Below, piece by piece: positions 1 through 9,601 of a stretch of 64,000 nucleotides of DNA. The stretch spans positions 3,086,001 through 3,150,000 of the forward strand of contig NZ_CP097329.1 of NCBI RefSeq assembly GCF_030323025.1. Direction: 5' to 3'. The notes below the pieces were generated by a model. It did no database searches. It saw nothing but the letters and a program-made list of their open reading frames with translations, and was not told where the DNA came from. The position numbers were made by a program, and so were the translations under genes. Position 1 is the stretch's first letter. Each line of letters starts with the position of its first letter. Source of the stretch: Pseudanabaena mucicola str. Chao 1806 (GTDB taxonomy: Bacteria; Cyanobacteriota; Cyanobacteriia; Pseudanabaenales; Pseudanabaenaceae).

Positions 1-891
1 CAGGCGTTGTGATCGCAAGGTACTAATCACAACTTGCACTTCAGACAAGAGAGTAGCGATCGATGGTTCTTGGTGAAGAATCGCTTCAAATGGCTCCACA
101 ATGTTAATGAGCCAATCGAGACTTAAGGTATCACCAAGGAGAAGACATTCTTCACAAAAACATTGGAGTTCATCTCTAATTAGGGTTTCAGATAAATTAG
201 AACTAGATAATAATTTAGCTTCTACTTGCTTAATACAGGATTCCAAATCCTTTTCTAGAGAAGATCTCACAATAGAATTGATTTTTGATTTAGGCTTATT
301 AAAATCATTATTGACGGAACTAGTGACAGCTTTATGATGAGAAGTAGCAAGATGAGTTGCCGCTTGAAATACGCCTTGAGGTTTCTCTACTATAAGTTTA
401 GAACCTAAGCTTTCAGATTCTCCATAGTTACTTTCGTGAATAATTAAAGGTTCTTGTTGCTGATCCGTGGCGATCTCCAATAACGCATCGAAACGGTGAA
501 GAAGCTCTTGATCAATTTTAATATCATTCAAAGTATTAGTAGGCAAGCTCGTCGCCTGAGCAAGTACCGAAGCCACTTCATCTATACCATTACTCAAAAC
601 TTCAGCAATCATCGTGCGATCGCAAAATTCATGGTGTTGCAAAATTTCCAACACATCTTCTAATTTATGGGCTAGTTCGCTAAGACTGCTCAATTCTGCG
701 ATCGCCGAACCACTTTTGAGAGAATGCGCTGCGTGCATCAAGAAAACATAATCAGGTTGTCCCGATTTGATTTGGGCTAGCCCTTTCTGGAGATTTGCTA
801 AATAGACATGTGCATCTTCGTTAAGAAAGCACTGACGGGTTTCAATCGCAATCTCATGTAAAACATCTGGATTTAAAGTTCTCATTGGCAT
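1..891 (-). CDS. CheA-like histidine kinase, N-terminal part (cut by window edge)
   Basis: Open frame of 297 codons running off the window start. The beginning (MPMRTLNPDVLHEIAIE) is followed by an HPt domain at about residues 10-110; AHSLKSGSA around His56 matches the phosphoacceptor motif HxLKGSA. After a linker, a second helical segment near residues 220-290 could be a further HPt-like module. The kinase core, CheW-like and any receiver domains would lie outside the window. CheA-type kinases autophosphorylate on the HPt histidine and pass phosphate to CheY-type regulators. It starts 16 bp after the MCP gene and is the last visible gene of the chemotaxis operon, the place of PixL/PilL-type hybrid kinases. 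Met1 or Met3 could be the start. Identity as a CheA-family protein is well supported; which pathway it serves is inferred from gene order. Confidence 0.8.
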   Translation of the reverse strand, partial: MPMRTLNPDVLHEIAIETRQCFLNEDAHVYLANLQKGLAQIKSGQPDYVFLMHAAHSLKSGSAIAELSSLSELAHKLEDVLEILQHHEFCDRTMIAEVLSNGIDEVASVLAQATSLPTNTLNDIKIDQELLHRFDALLEIATDQQQEPLIIHESNYGESESLGSKLIVEKPQGVFQAATHLATSHHKAVTSSVNNDFNKPKSKINSIVRSSLEKDLESCIKQVEAKLLSSSNLSETLIRDELQCFCEECLLLGDTLSLDWLINIVEPFEAILHQEPSIATLLSEVQVVISTLRSQRL

Positions 892-907
892 AATATTGCA
901 ATTGTGA

Positions 908-3673
908 TTACGCAGATTTCTCTAGGCGGAACTGACGCACGGATGTCTGTAGCTCATCAACAATACCCACCAGTACTTGAAGTGAAGCAACTACTGTCTG
1001 CGTATCTGTTGCTGTGGATTGAGCGATCGCATTGGCATTTTCCATAATACCATTCACCTTCTGGGAGACCTGCGTTTGTGAAATCGTACTACTGGAAATT
1101 GTCTGCAAATAGTTATCGATGGTCTGGCTCAGTTCTGCTAAGCCCTTAAGGGTATCCTTAGTTTCTTCAACCGACTGTGTACCTGTAACTACTTCCGATG
1201 TCCCTACTTCCATTGCTTTTAAGACTTCTGTAGTCTCATGCTGAATGTTAGTAACCAGCAATTGAATTTCTCTAGTTGCCTCGGTAACTCGGTCAGCCAA
1301 ACGACGCACCTCATCTGCAACCACACGAAAACCCTGTCCATTTTCACCAGCTCTCGCAGCTTCAATTGAGGCATTGAAAGCAAGTAAGTTGGTCTTTTCA
1401 GAAATGCCTGAAATAATCGAGACAATTTGCGAAACCTCTTGCGATGACTCGGCTAATTGCTTCATTTTTTTCGCAGTGGCGGCAACTGTAGACCGAATGG
1501 CTTTAATACTAACAACAGTGCGATCCATTTTTGCATCCCCTTCACGGGCGGCGATCGCGGCTCGTCTTGCCACATTCGCCGCATCTTGAGCCGATTGAGC
1601 CACCTGAGCGATAGATTGAGTATTTTGTTCTACAGCTTCTAGGGCTTGAGCAATCCCGTCAGACTGGGCTAAGGATGCACTGGAAAATTTCTGCACCGAG
1701 TTTTCACTTTCCTTTGCCAAAGATTCCGCGTGGATTGCTGTAGATTTGACTTCTTCTACCAATTTCCGTAATTTGCGAATCGTGGCGTTAAACGCATCGG
1801 CGATCGATCCCACCACGCCATCAGTTACCTTTGCTTCAGCAGTTAAGTCACCTTTTTGTGCGCCTTCAATTTCTAAGAGCAAATTAATAACTTCTCTTTG
1901 AAGTAATTCTTTCTCTTTGCGTTGAAGTTCTGCTTCTTGTTCTTTAAGTAGTGACTGTTGGGCTAGTGTCTGCTCAGACAGCTCGATGCTATCTGCCATA
2001 CTGTTAAATGATTGGGTCAATTCCCCGATTTCATCATTGGCAAATATCTCTGCCCGCACCTTGCGATCGCCCGATGTAAATCGCTTAGCGATCGGGGTAA
2101 GTGCCTGTACAGGCTTGGCAACAACCCGGTCTAAAAATCTTGCCAACAAAATATCCAAGAGAATGACGATCGCTGCCGAAATACTCAGAGAAATCCATGT
2201 GTTTTTCAGCAAATCATTCATTTCAGTTTCAGGAGTACCACGGACTAAAATACCGACAGGCTCATTGCTGTATATTGGTGAACTTCCTGTGTCTGTTTCG
2301 ACAATTCGATTGGGAACTGCTCTAGCCGCCATTGTGTAGTAGGTGTTGCCGACTAGAACCCGACCCGTCACTGTTTGTCCATTGCCCACAGAGATAGCTC
2401 GTTTAAGTAACTCATCCGCCGCATCACCTGACATCGGCAGGTTTAGATTACTCGTCTCAGAGTTAAGTTGTTCGACAGAAGTAGCGATCGCAAATTCTCC
2501 TGAAGGTTTGCGATAATATACAGCACTATAGCCACCTAATCCCTTTTTGCCTGTTGGCTGGCTGGTTGATGCTAGAGCTTTGACAGTATTCTCTACAATT
2601 GGCGATTTTTTATTGACAATATCTCCTGAAATCAGGACACCAATAATTTTTTGGGTAGCAGGATCTTTAACGGCGGTGGCGGTATAGCGAATCAGCGCAT
2701 CCGTCGGCGTAAATCCATTCGGTAGGGGAGGTGCTTCCTTTTGGAGATCATCAGCGCTGACAATTGCGGTAGCTTTGATTTGATTGGGATCTTTGAGAAT
2801 ATCGCTGACTAGATTATTGGGATCAAAATCTTGCCCTGCGCGATCGCTATTGGCACTAACAATCACCTTGGCATCAGTACCCACTAGAGTTGCATATTCA
2901 ATCTTTCTTGCCTTGATCTCATTCTCCAGAATCTTTCTCACCTGTTCTTTTAATGGTGCTGGCATCGGCTGCTTACTGGCATAAGTACTTGCAGCACTAA
3001 TTACCGCAGCATTATCTGATTGCCCTCGAAAGCCAAATCCCATCTGGTTGATTTTGATGTTGTAGTTGATCTCCATAACCGACACTTCTGACTGCGCCTG
3101 TTTGAATAACTGATCCTGCAAAGAGCGTCCAATTAAGAATGCACCAAAACCAACTAAGGACAAAGAAAGGAATTCAGAAACTAGTAGAGCCGTAAACTGC
3201 TTCTGTCCGAGGGATAAGTCATAAAACCAACTTAGGGAAGATGATTTTGTTTTCGATTCAGCCTTTGACGATTTGGTAACCTTTTTAGCTTTTGGGACAT
3301 CTTTGCGTAGAGGTGATGCTTGAGCTGCTGTTGATGACAATGCAACTTGTGAATTAACCTGTGAAGTTTTTAGCGAAGCGATCTCTAGTGATCGCTTCCC
3401 ATGCTCTTCATTAATTGATAGTAAATCTGCACCACTTTGTCCCTCACCCATAGCTTCGATCGCCTTACTCGCGATCGCGGCATATGTACCATCCTGATCA
3501 ATAATTCGTTGATAAATCTCCCTAGCTCCTGTTAGATCTCCCTGACTCTCTAAGTCATACGCTGAGAGGATCTGAGCCATCGGATCACTTGCCTGCGGTG
3601 AATTACCATTAGCATGTCCATTACCATTAGCAGACATAACCGTTGAAGCTAACGTATCGTTATTAGGTATCAT
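908..3673 (-). CDS. Methyl-accepting chemotaxis protein (PilJ-like)
   Basis: A 921-residue transducer. The cytoplasmic N-terminus has a short TPR-like helical stretch (about 30-80) and a Lys/Ser-rich linker. A first membrane helix lies at about 160-183, then a periplasmic sensor region of some 300 residues (Cache-like by position), a second membrane helix near 495-520, HAMP, a coiled coil with a second HAMP-like unit, and the MCP signalling hairpin ([19 protein letters not shown], about 755-800). It would signal through CheW and CheA to a motility output. There are no GAF domains of the phototaxis receptor PixJ type, so PilJ/Tax3-like receptors are the closer comparison. It lies between the cheW-like gene (73 bp upstream, with a hairpin between) and the cheA-like gene (16 bp downstream). 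The ligand is unknown. Confidence 0.9.
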   Translation of the reverse strand: MIPNNDTLASTVMSANGNGHANGNSPQASDPMAQILSAYDLESQGDLTGAREIYQRIIDQDGTYAAIASKAIEAMGEGQSGADLLSINEEHGKRSLEIASLKTSQVNSQVALSSTAAQASPLRKDVPKAKKVTKSSKAESKTKSSSLSWFYDLSLGQKQFTALLVSEFLSLSLVGFGAFLIGRSLQDQLFKQAQSEVSVMEINYNIKINQMGFGFRGQSDNAAVISAASTYASKQPMPAPLKEQVRKILENEIKARKIEYATLVGTDAKVIVSANSDRAGQDFDPNNLVSDILKDPNQIKATAIVSADDLQKEAPPLPNGFTPTDALIRYTATAVKDPATQKIIGVLISGDIVNKKSPIVENTVKALASTSQPTGKKGLGGYSAVYYRKPSGEFAIATSVEQLNSETSNLNLPMSGDAADELLKRAISVGNGQTVTGRVLVGNTYYTMAARAVPNRIVETDTGSSPIYSNEPVGILVRGTPETEMNDLLKNTWISLSISAAIVILLDILLARFLDRVVAKPVQALTPIAKRFTSGDRKVRAEIFANDEIGELTQSFNSMADSIELSEQTLAQQSLLKEQEAELQRKEKELLQREVINLLLEIEGAQKGDLTAEAKVTDGVVGSIADAFNATIRKLRKLVEEVKSTAIHAESLAKESENSVQKFSSASLAQSDGIAQALEAVEQNTQSIAQVAQSAQDAANVARRAAIAAREGDAKMDRTVVSIKAIRSTVAATAKKMKQLAESSQEVSQIVSIISGISEKTNLLAFNASIEAARAGENGQGFRVVADEVRRLADRVTEATREIQLLVTNIQHETTEVLKAMEVGTSEVVTGTQSVEETKDTLKGLAELSQTIDNYLQTISSSTISQTQVSQKVNGIMENANAIAQSTATDTQTVVASLQVLVGIVDELQTSVRQFRLEKSA

Positions 3674-3705
3674 AGAAATTATTAGAAATTATTAAACAAA
3701 TTAAA

Positions 3706-3742
3706 TTTAGGTGAATGATGCAACGCATCATTCACCTAAAAA
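3706..3742 (-). terminator. Intercistronic hairpin between cheW-like and MCP genes
   Basis: A near-perfect 15-bp stem (TTTAGGTGAATGATGC and its complement around a 3-nt loop) fills most of the 73-bp gap between the CheW-like stop and the MCP start. In the direction of transcription it is followed by an A/T-rich run rather than a clean T tract, so it could be a partial terminator, an RNA-stabilising stem or a processing site setting different levels of regulator and receptor. The hairpin is seen; its function is inferred. Confidence 0.5.
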
Positions 3743-3746
3743 ATCC

Positions 3747-4301
3747 CTATGCAGTTGAAATACCAACTAATTTAGTGCTCTCTTCACGCTCCCCCACATC
3801 AGGATTTAAAATCCGAAATACCTCATTGATATTGATGATTCCATAGGTATTGCCATCAATCTTTGCTAACCCTAACAATAAAGATTTAGAACGTAGTGGT
3901 AACTTATCTGGCACAGGAAAAAGCTTTTGCGTATCAAGGCTAATAATTTCCTCAAGCCCCATCACTACACATGCAAGGCGACGAGTTTCTCCATCTGGCA
4001 TAACCAGACGTAGGGCGATCGCTTTCATTATTTTTGCCAAAGGCATTGGCTGAATACCAAAGAACTTCTCCAAGTGCAGAACCCATAACAAACTACCGCG
4101 TTGATTAGTAATACCCAATAAACAGGGATGCACTCCGGGGATGGGACTAATATCTTGAGATTGTAATTGGACAACTTCCTCCACATGCTCTACTGGGATA
4201 GCAATCCGCAACAATGAGGAAACCCTAAGTCGGCAATATTCTTGAATCATAGAATTATTCTTAAGCAACTGACCAAAACGATTTAACAAGTCAATATGCA
4301 A
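3747..4301 (-). CDS. CheW-like chemotaxis adaptor
   Basis: A 184-residue protein with one CheW domain spanning about residues 20-165. Typical features are the strand RIAIPVEHVEEVVQ, the turn ISPIPGVHPCLLGITNQRG and the strand LLWVLHLEKFF. CheW proteins bridge MCP receptors and CheA kinases in membrane arrays. The length fits cyanobacterial PilI/PixI-type adaptors. It starts 3 bp after the CheY-like stop, so the two are probably translated from one message. The listed Met1 lies in LLNRFG..; Met18 (MIQEYC) is a possible later start and would still contain the whole domain. The family is secure; the assignment to a pilus-motility pathway rests on its neighbours. Confidence 0.9.
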   Translation of the reverse strand: MHIDLLNRFGQLLKNNSMIQEYCRLRVSSLLRIAIPVEHVEEVVQLQSQDISPIPGVHPCLLGITNQRGSLLWVLHLEKFFGIQPMPLAKIMKAIALRLVMPDGETRRLACVVMGLEEIISLDTQKLFPVPDKLPLRSKSLLLGLAKIDGNTYGIININEVFRILNPDVGEREESTKLVGISTA

Positions 4302-4304
4302 TTG

Positions 4305-4670
4305 CTAATTAACATGCTGATAAACTGTGTCTAGCAATTGCTTAGGAGCAAAGGGCTTTGTCAAATAAGCATTCCCTCCCTGTCTCAAAGCCCAAAACTT
4401 ATCGAATTCTTGATCCTTAGAAGTACAAAAGATAATAGGAATATGCTTCAGTTCATTCTGATTGCGAATGGTTCGACATAAATCTAGACCACTCTGACCT
4501 GGCATAATCACATCTAAAACAATCAAATTTGGTGGGGTATGATTTGATAGCCATTGCCAAGCATCTTCAGCATTTCCTTGCAAAATCACATCAAAGCCAG
4601 AACGTAATAGCAAGCTGGAAATAAGTTGTTGTTCTGCATGTCCATCTTCGACAACAAGTACTGTTTTCAT
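4305..4670 (-). CDS. CheY-like response regulator (single receiver domain)
   Basis: A 121-residue stand-alone receiver domain with no output domain. The acidic pair is E8/D9, the phosphoacceptor is Asp53 in LIVLDVIMPG, a Thr/Ser follows in IIFCTSKD, and the conserved Lys is in YLTKPFAP. It would be phosphorylated by the CheA-like kinase and act through protein contact, as PilH/PixH/TaxY regulators do. It sits 66 bp downstream of the PatA-like gene and 3 bp upstream of the CheW-like gene, matching the order patA-cheY-cheW-mcp-cheA. Fold and phosphorylation site are read directly; the partner is inferred from the operon. Confidence 0.9.
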   Translation of the reverse strand: MKTVLVVEDGHAEQQLISSLLLRSGFDVILQGNAEDAWQWLSNHTPPNLIVLDVIMPGQSGLDLCRTIRNQNELKHIPIIFCTSKDQEFDKFWALRQGGNAYLTKPFAPKQLLDTVYQHVN

Positions 4671-4736
4671 AAAGTCTTCAATGATTTTTAGGCTTAATTT
4701 AGTGTTGTTAATTAACTTTGTGAATTCACTAAGTTA

Positions 4737-5969
4737 CTATAAACGGCTCGAAGAACCACCAATCGTGACATCAATATCACTACTAAGTTGATTGCTTAGA
4801 TATTTATTGTTCTGGAGTAGTCTCTGAACTTTAGTAACTAGTTTGTCGGCATTTACTGGTTTAGTAATATAGTCATTTGCCCCCGCAAGCTGCGCCCTCA
4901 TCCGATCAATGATCCCATCCCTACCAGTAAACATAACAATTGGGATATTTCGCATATGTCGTGATTGGCGCAACATGGTACAAAGTTCATAGCCATCAAT
5001 TTCTGGCATAGTAATGTCCATTAAAATCAGTGCAGGTTTTTGGCGAACTAATGAAGTCAAACAACTAGTTGGATCAGTGATTTCCAAAATCTGAAATCCA
5101 AACATTTCCAACACCATTTTGACCTGACGCTGGACTGTATGGCTATCATCAATACAGGCTATTAATGGACCAGTGGGAGCTTGAAAAGAGATCGCCGCAC
5201 CTGTACCTGTTGATGAGGGAAAAACCTCCAAAGTCTTATTAGCAATCAACGGACTCAACCAAGCTGATAACATATGAGGTTCTTTGCCAATCTGGTGACA
5301 AATTTCGTAGATGCTTAGTTTTTGCTCTAAGATATCCAACCAAACTGTCAAGCTTATATTTTGTAAGCTGATATTTGAAGATAAACCATTTTCTCCTTGA
5401 GCATTTAAGGTAGCCTTATTAGCATTTTCCCAAAAATTACTAAAGTTTTTGACTTTACTGCGATCGAGATAGATTCGCGAAAATGGAGAGGAAATGTGAG
5501 TATGGAGTTTTTGCCAAAAGCGCACATGACTAACAATCGGCTTAATTAAATCCGATAATGGTGCAGCAATTAGTACAGGTTTAATACAAACATTAGATTC
5601 AAATTTCACATAGGCTTTAGTATGCGAAATGGCATGGATTAGTGCTTCTCTAGATAAACTTAGAAGCAACCGACGAAAATCAGTAAGGGAAAGGTTATGC
5701 TCTAGTTGCCATTCATAGAGACTCTCATATTCTGATTTGTCTTCACTAAGTCTTGGTAATGGCAGATCTGGTTGTATTTGCTGCCAGAGTAACCCAAAGC
5801 GTTCAGGGCTAGAACCAATGGTTGTGGCAAAATATAATCGAGAGCCACCTATATACAACTGCCAACCAATTGAGTCATCTTGCGGGATAGATATCGATAG
5901 ACATCCTGTTAGCTCTCTTTGAGCAATAACCTGCAATAACTTATAGGGATTGTTGAGACTGCCTTGCAT
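4737..5969 (-). CDS. PatA-type response regulator (PATAN domain + receiver)
   Basis: 410 residues. The N-terminal 270 residues match the layout of the PATAN/DUF4388 region of cyanobacterial PatA, PixG and PilG proteins (start MQGSLNNPYKLLQVIAQRELTG). The C-terminal receiver (about 272-392) has the acidic patch in CIDDSH, the phosphoacceptor in LILMDITMPEIDGYE, the Thr in IVMFTGRD and the Lys in YITKPVNA. PATAN regulators in Synechocystis bind the pilus extension motor PilB and control twitching direction, so this is probably the output regulator of the operon. It is the first gene of the five-gene run and its upstream region (5970-6174) should hold the operon promoter, although I see no clear consensus there. 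An insertion sequence begins 206 bp upstream. Confidence 0.85.
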   Translation of the reverse strand: MQGSLNNPYKLLQVIAQRELTGCLSISIPQDDSIGWQLYIGGSRLYFATTIGSSPERFGLLWQQIQPDLPLPRLSEDKSEYESLYEWQLEHNLSLTDFRRLLLSLSREALIHAISHTKAYVKFESNVCIKPVLIAAPLSDLIKPIVSHVRFWQKLHTHISSPFSRIYLDRSKVKNFSNFWENANKATLNAQGENGLSSNISLQNISLTVWLDILEQKLSIYEICHQIGKEPHMLSAWLSPLIANKTLEVFPSSTGTGAAISFQAPTGPLIACIDDSHTVQRQVKMVLEMFGFQILEITDPTSCLTSLVRQKPALILMDITMPEIDGYELCTMLRQSRHMRNIPIVMFTGRDGIIDRMRAQLAGANDYITKPVNADKLVTKVQRLLQNNKYLSNQLSSDIDVTIGGSSSRL

Positions 5970-6174
5970 GGAATTGGAGTAATAAATTTAACTGAATTAC
6001 CAGTCAGAACTAACAGTTCCATGTAAATGGAACCTAAATCTCCCAGTATAAATACTTAGAATATATGTCTCGAATTCTAAATTTTAGCCATTATTATGAT
6101 TACCATAGGTAAGATAAGCGGAACTATGTTGTAGTCTACACTACATATGCTATCCCCAAATATCACCACTTAAT

Positions 6175-7214
6175 CTGATTGACTGACAAAAGTAGGAAGA
6201 AAGTATACAGAGATTGAATTTGAGTAAAAAAGAGGCGTATGCTGTTTTTTGAAGAAAAAGGAGCATAGGACAAATGACCCAAAACGCCTCACGTATCTAT
6301 AATGAACTAACAAAATTCGGAAGTCAATACAGTGACTGGTCAGATGTGCGCCATTTAGGAGTAATGGTATGGATGATGGTAGGAATGATCGCTACAGGGA
6401 GTGTAAATTTAACCAAATGGCTAAGCCACATCAACACCAAAGCATTAATTGCCCAAAGTACCCAAAGGCAACTGTCAAGATGGCTAAATAATCCGCGGAT
6501 CAATCCCGCTAAGCTCTACAGTCCAGTGATCAAAGAGTTATTGTCAAACTGGAAAGAGCGAGAAATCTATCTAAGTTTTGATACGAGCCAACTGTGGAAA
6601 AAATACTGCATCATTCGATTGTGTGTAGTGCATCGGGGAAGAGCTTTGCCCTTATGTTGGCGTGTCATCGAACATCGTAGTAGCAGTGTGGAGATGAGTA
6701 GCTATCGGGACATGTTTCAACGAGCATCGAAACTATTACCCATGAATATCAAAGTGATTTTATTAGCCGACCGAGGATTTGCTAATCCAGACTTTCTGGG
6801 AGTATGGGCTTAGGTTCGATATTGAGGAAAACTTCTTGGATGACAAATCCAATGGCTTTGACTTGGAATCTTCGCGTTTACGTTCGGCTCCTGCTATTTC
6901 CCGCCTTTGTTTTGTTGTTGCTATGACCACTTTGTTTCTGACTGCCCAAGGGCTAGCGGTTGCTGATTCTGGCTATCGTCGTTTGGTTGATCCTCATTGG
7001 TTTCGTGGGCTTAGTTATCTTAAAATTGGCTGGAACTGGATTCACACTGCTCTTACTAAAAACTGGACTTTTTTCCCTTCTGAACCTTTTACTTCTTATC
7101 TTGACTCTGGGCCTGCTATGGCTTCTCATCGAAAACATCGCCAGAAATTCTTCCGTATTGAGTTCTATGCTTCTATTCTCGACTACTCTTCCTAGGCTTT
7201 TGTCAGTCAATCAG
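6175..7214 (+). mobile_element. IS4-family insertion sequence, internally deleted
   Basis: Bounded by perfect 18-bp terminal inverted repeats: ctgattgactgacaaaag at 6175-6192 and its complement at 7197-7214. The enclosed transposase gene is broken, and the element (1040 bp) is shorter than I would expect for a full copy. I see no exact target duplication; the outer bases (acttaat to the left, gtaagtt to the right) are only loosely inverted. The intact ends mean it could in principle be moved by a transposase supplied in trans, but no other copy is visible in this window. Confidence 0.8.
6274..7195 (+). pseudogene. IS4-type transposase, frameshifted with internal deletion
   Basis: Two frames together make a DDE transposase. 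The first (6274-6813) holds the first catalytic Asp (FDTSQLWKKY) and the second (LLADRGFANPDF), then stops. The second frame (usable from about 6786, ending 7195) resumes at QTFWEYGLRFDIEENFLDDK, which contains the E-6-K spacing of the IS4 YREK signature, and continues to the C-terminus (YRRLVDPHWFRGLSYLKIGW). In related cyanobacterial transposases I would expect roughly 100 residues between these blocks, so the junction near 6785-6800 marks a deletion plus a frame change, not a programmed frameshift. The protein should be inactive. Confidence 0.8.
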
Positions 7215-8031
7215 GTAAGTTTCTATACAGATATATAAAGGAGTAATCATCTTTAATTTTTCTTAAACAAAACTAAAGATAATTAACTTCGATTACAGGG
7301 AATAATTGCAGTAAGTGTTTATTCTTAAAACTTAGATCAGCAAAAGTTTATAGATAAACCAATAGGCAAGATTATGGGGGAACCTATTCGTCCCATCTTT
7401 CGTCTTTTCCAATCAGTCAGTATCTTGGTTTCCTATTATTTGCCAATAGTTATTTCCAAAGTTACATATAGGTTGTTTCTGACTATTGATTTTTTATTTT
7501 TGTGTTGATTGTTAATTAACTGATTTTTTTGTATAGATTAAGTCCAAACTAGTAGTTACAGACTTAACTCTATTATCCCCCGATCCTAATCAGCATTTAT
7601 TTAGCTTGTAGCATTGCTTACAGAATAAGGCTTTTAACCACATTCCTAATATTTCAAATCAATATACTCAGCTTCGTAAAGTAAAGATGAGATCAATGAG
7701 TGTAAATACCTATTCAAAATCACTCAAATCCTTAGATAGATAGTGATAGCCGCCCTTTGACTTTTTTAGTTGGTTTGTAATAATATGTAATTCAAGACGC
7801 CAAAAAGATAAAAAGGTTGATCCCTAATTATACAAAATAGTCTTATTCCTAATGACAGATTAACGCTGTAACTTTATAAAACTTAAAGATTATGATTATT
7901 AGCTGTTACGCTCATTAGCCTGAAATCTATAAGTTTAGTTGTTTAAGTTTGAATAAGTCTTTTTGATCTCAGCCTTCTGGGCTTAGAGAAGCACTCTTGG
8001 AAAACGCTTAGTTTAAAACATTAGGAGCGAT
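7215..8031. other. 817-bp non-coding stretch upstream of the sigma factor gene
   Basis: AT-rich, with no ORF that looks real on either strand and none of the repeat families found elsewhere in the window. The right part carries a plausible sigma-70 promoter (7757-7786) and the start region of the sigma gene (AGGAG 5 nt upstream of ATG 8032). The left half shows nothing I can name. Confidence 0.5.
7757..7786 (+). promoter_or_regulatory. Candidate sigma-70 promoter for the sigma factor gene
   Basis: TTGACT at 7757-7762 and TAATAT at 7781-7786 are separated by 18 bp and face the sigma gene 245 bp downstream. If used, the message would carry a leader of roughly 240 nt. The match is by eye and AT-rich sequence gives many chance matches. 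Confidence 0.35.
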
Positions 8032-9042
8032 ATGTCTGAAGAACCATTGACCCAACCCACATCACATCCAGTGGATAGGCAAGCTAACAAGCAGGTCGGT
8101 CTGTCTGCTGACATGGTTCGCACGTATTTGCACGAAATCGGGAAAATTCCTCTACTTAGTAATGAAGAGGAGATTATCTATGGCAAGCAAGTGCAGCAGA
8201 TGATGGTGCTGTTTGAGGCGCAAGAAAAACTTGCCCAGAATAGTAATCGCTTACCAACTGAGCAAGAGTGGGCTGAATCTGTGGGCTTAGATCCAGTAGT
8301 TTTGCATAGCAGTATTCGCGTTGGCACTAGAGCTAAGCGCAAAATGATCGAAGCGAACCTGCGCTTAGTGGTTTCTGTGGCGAAGAAATATCAAAAACGT
8401 AATTTAGAACTTCTGGACTTAGTACAGGAGGGAACTCTGGGTCTAGAACGCGCCGTAGATAAGTTTGACCCAACTAAGGGCTTTAAGTTCTCGACTTACG
8501 CTTATTGGTGGATCCGTCAGGCTATTACCAGAGCGATCGCCCAACAAGCGAGAACAATCCGCTTGCCAGTTCACATTACCGAAAAGCTCAATAAAATCAA
8601 AAAGGCTCAACGTCAGTTATCGCAGGATCTTGGTCGGGTAGCAACGGTCGCTGAAATTGCCTATGAGTTGAATATCAAAACTGAACAAGTCCGTGAATGT
8701 TTGTCACTCTCACGTCAGCCAATTTCCCTCGATCTACGCATTGGCGATAATCAGGATACAGAGCTTGCGGAAATCCTCGAAGATACAGGGAGATCGCCTG
8801 ATATTTATGTGGAGCGTGAATCTCTGCGTACTGATATTCAGAGCTTGTTGAAAGAGTTACCTGAAAAGCAGCGTCAAGTTATGGTTTTACGCTATGGCTT
8901 AGATGATGGACAGGAGATGTCTCTAGCAAGCATCAGCAAGCGCATGGATCTGAGTCGTGAGCAGGTTAGACAGTTAGAACGTCAAGCGATGGATTATCTT
9001 CGTAAGCGCAAAGCTAGAATGCAAGAATATTTAGCTAGTTAA
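8032..9042 (+). CDS. RNA polymerase sigma factor, group 2 sigma-70 (SigB/SigD-like)
   Basis: 336 residues. Region 1.2 (VRTYLHEIGKIPLLSNEEEI) is followed by region 2 (DLVQEGTLGLERAVDKFDP, FSTYAYWWIRQAITRAI: core binding, promoter melting and -10 recognition), region 3 (about 190-250) and region 4 with its helix-turn-helix (LSREQVRQLERQAMDYLRK: -35 recognition). The short N-terminus without the long region 1.1 extension of the primary SigA marks a group 2, non-essential factor. Such factors reprogramme transcription under stress, darkness or nitrogen change. The sequence looks most like SigB from memory, but I cannot separate SigB, SigC and SigD without alignment. Strong ribosome site AGGAG before ATG; monocistronic, closed by a terminator at 9041-9076. 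Confidence 0.92.
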   Translation: MSEEPLTQPTSHPVDRQANKQVGLSADMVRTYLHEIGKIPLLSNEEEIIYGKQVQQMMVLFEAQEKLAQNSNRLPTEQEWAESVGLDPVVLHSSIRVGTRAKRKMIEANLRLVVSVAKKYQKRNLELLDLVQEGTLGLERAVDKFDPTKGFKFSTYAYWWIRQAITRAIAQQARTIRLPVHITEKLNKIKKAQRQLSQDLGRVATVAEIAYELNIKTEQVRECLSLSRQPISLDLRIGDNQDTELAEILEDTGRSPDIYVERESLRTDIQSLLKELPEKQRQVMVLRYGLDDGQEMSLASISKRMDLSREQVRQLERQAMDYLRKRKARMQEYLAS

Positions 9043-9076
9043 AACTAGGAGGTGCAAAAGCACCTCCTAGTTTTTT
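9041..9076 (+). terminator. Rho-independent terminator of the sigma factor gene
   Basis: A 14-bp stem (aaaactaggaggtg / cacctcctagtttt) with a 6-nt loop followed by a T run, directly after the stop codon. Confidence 0.9.
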
Positions 9077-9212
9077 GAAGTTTATATCACTTCGAGGTGT
9101 AACCTCTTTTTATATGTATAGAGAAATTGTTTGGTTAGTAACCCTGCAAAGTTTGCAATAATCTAAAGTTAGTTCCTAGATAATTCCAACTTAAGTAAAC
9201 CCACACACCTCT

Positions 9213-9563
9213 ATGCCGCTCAAATCTACAACTCGTCACATTCAGATTTATGCAGCCGTCGTGGATCTGGACAACGATGAACTCATCGATAGCGAAAACA
9301 CGTTGACTCTAGATGTCGATCCAGACAATGAACTCAACTGGACTGATGGCGCTCTGCAAAAGGTATATCGCAAGTTTGATGAGCTTGTGGCGGACTATAA
9401 AGGCGCTGACCTCACAGATTACAATCTCCGTCGCATTGGTTCCGATTTAGAGCATTTTGTGCGATCGCTATTGCAACAGGGTGAAGTTACCTACAATCTC
9501 CATCATCGATCACTTAACTACAGCATGGGCTTACCTCAGATTGTCAATACTGAAGCTCAATAA
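9213..9563 (+). CDS. ndhM: NAD(P)H-quinone oxidoreductase subunit M
   Basis: 116 residues, typical of NdhM. The start (MPLKSTTRHIQIYAA), LTLDVDPDNELNW, ALQKVYRKFDELV, DLTDYNLRRIGSDLEHFVRS and LNYSMGLPQIVN follow the family closely. NdhM is an oxygenic-photosynthesis-specific subunit of the NDH-1 complex. It sits on the cytoplasmic side of the thylakoid-bound complex and is needed for assembling the hydrophilic arm that takes electrons for cyclic flow and respiration. The gene is followed 38 bp later by a DUF2996 gene on the same strand, probably co-transcribed. No good Shine-Dalgarno sequence precedes the ATG, which is common in cyanobacteria. Confidence 0.93.
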   Translation: MPLKSTTRHIQIYAAVVDLDNDELIDSENTLTLDVDPDNELNWTDGALQKVYRKFDELVADYKGADLTDYNLRRIGSDLEHFVRSLLQQGEVTYNLHHRSLNYSMGLPQIVNTEAQ

Positions 9564-9601
9564 ATTTCTTTATTAATTCTTTAGCAATATTTCTACAATT
9601 T

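Noticed and set aside
6274-7195. Programmed frameshift of the transposase
   Set aside because: About 100 expected residues are missing at the junction and there is no slippery sequence, so it is a deletion.
6953-7210. Minus-strand frame opposite the transposase
   Set aside because: Antisense shadow of the IS; no homology recognised.
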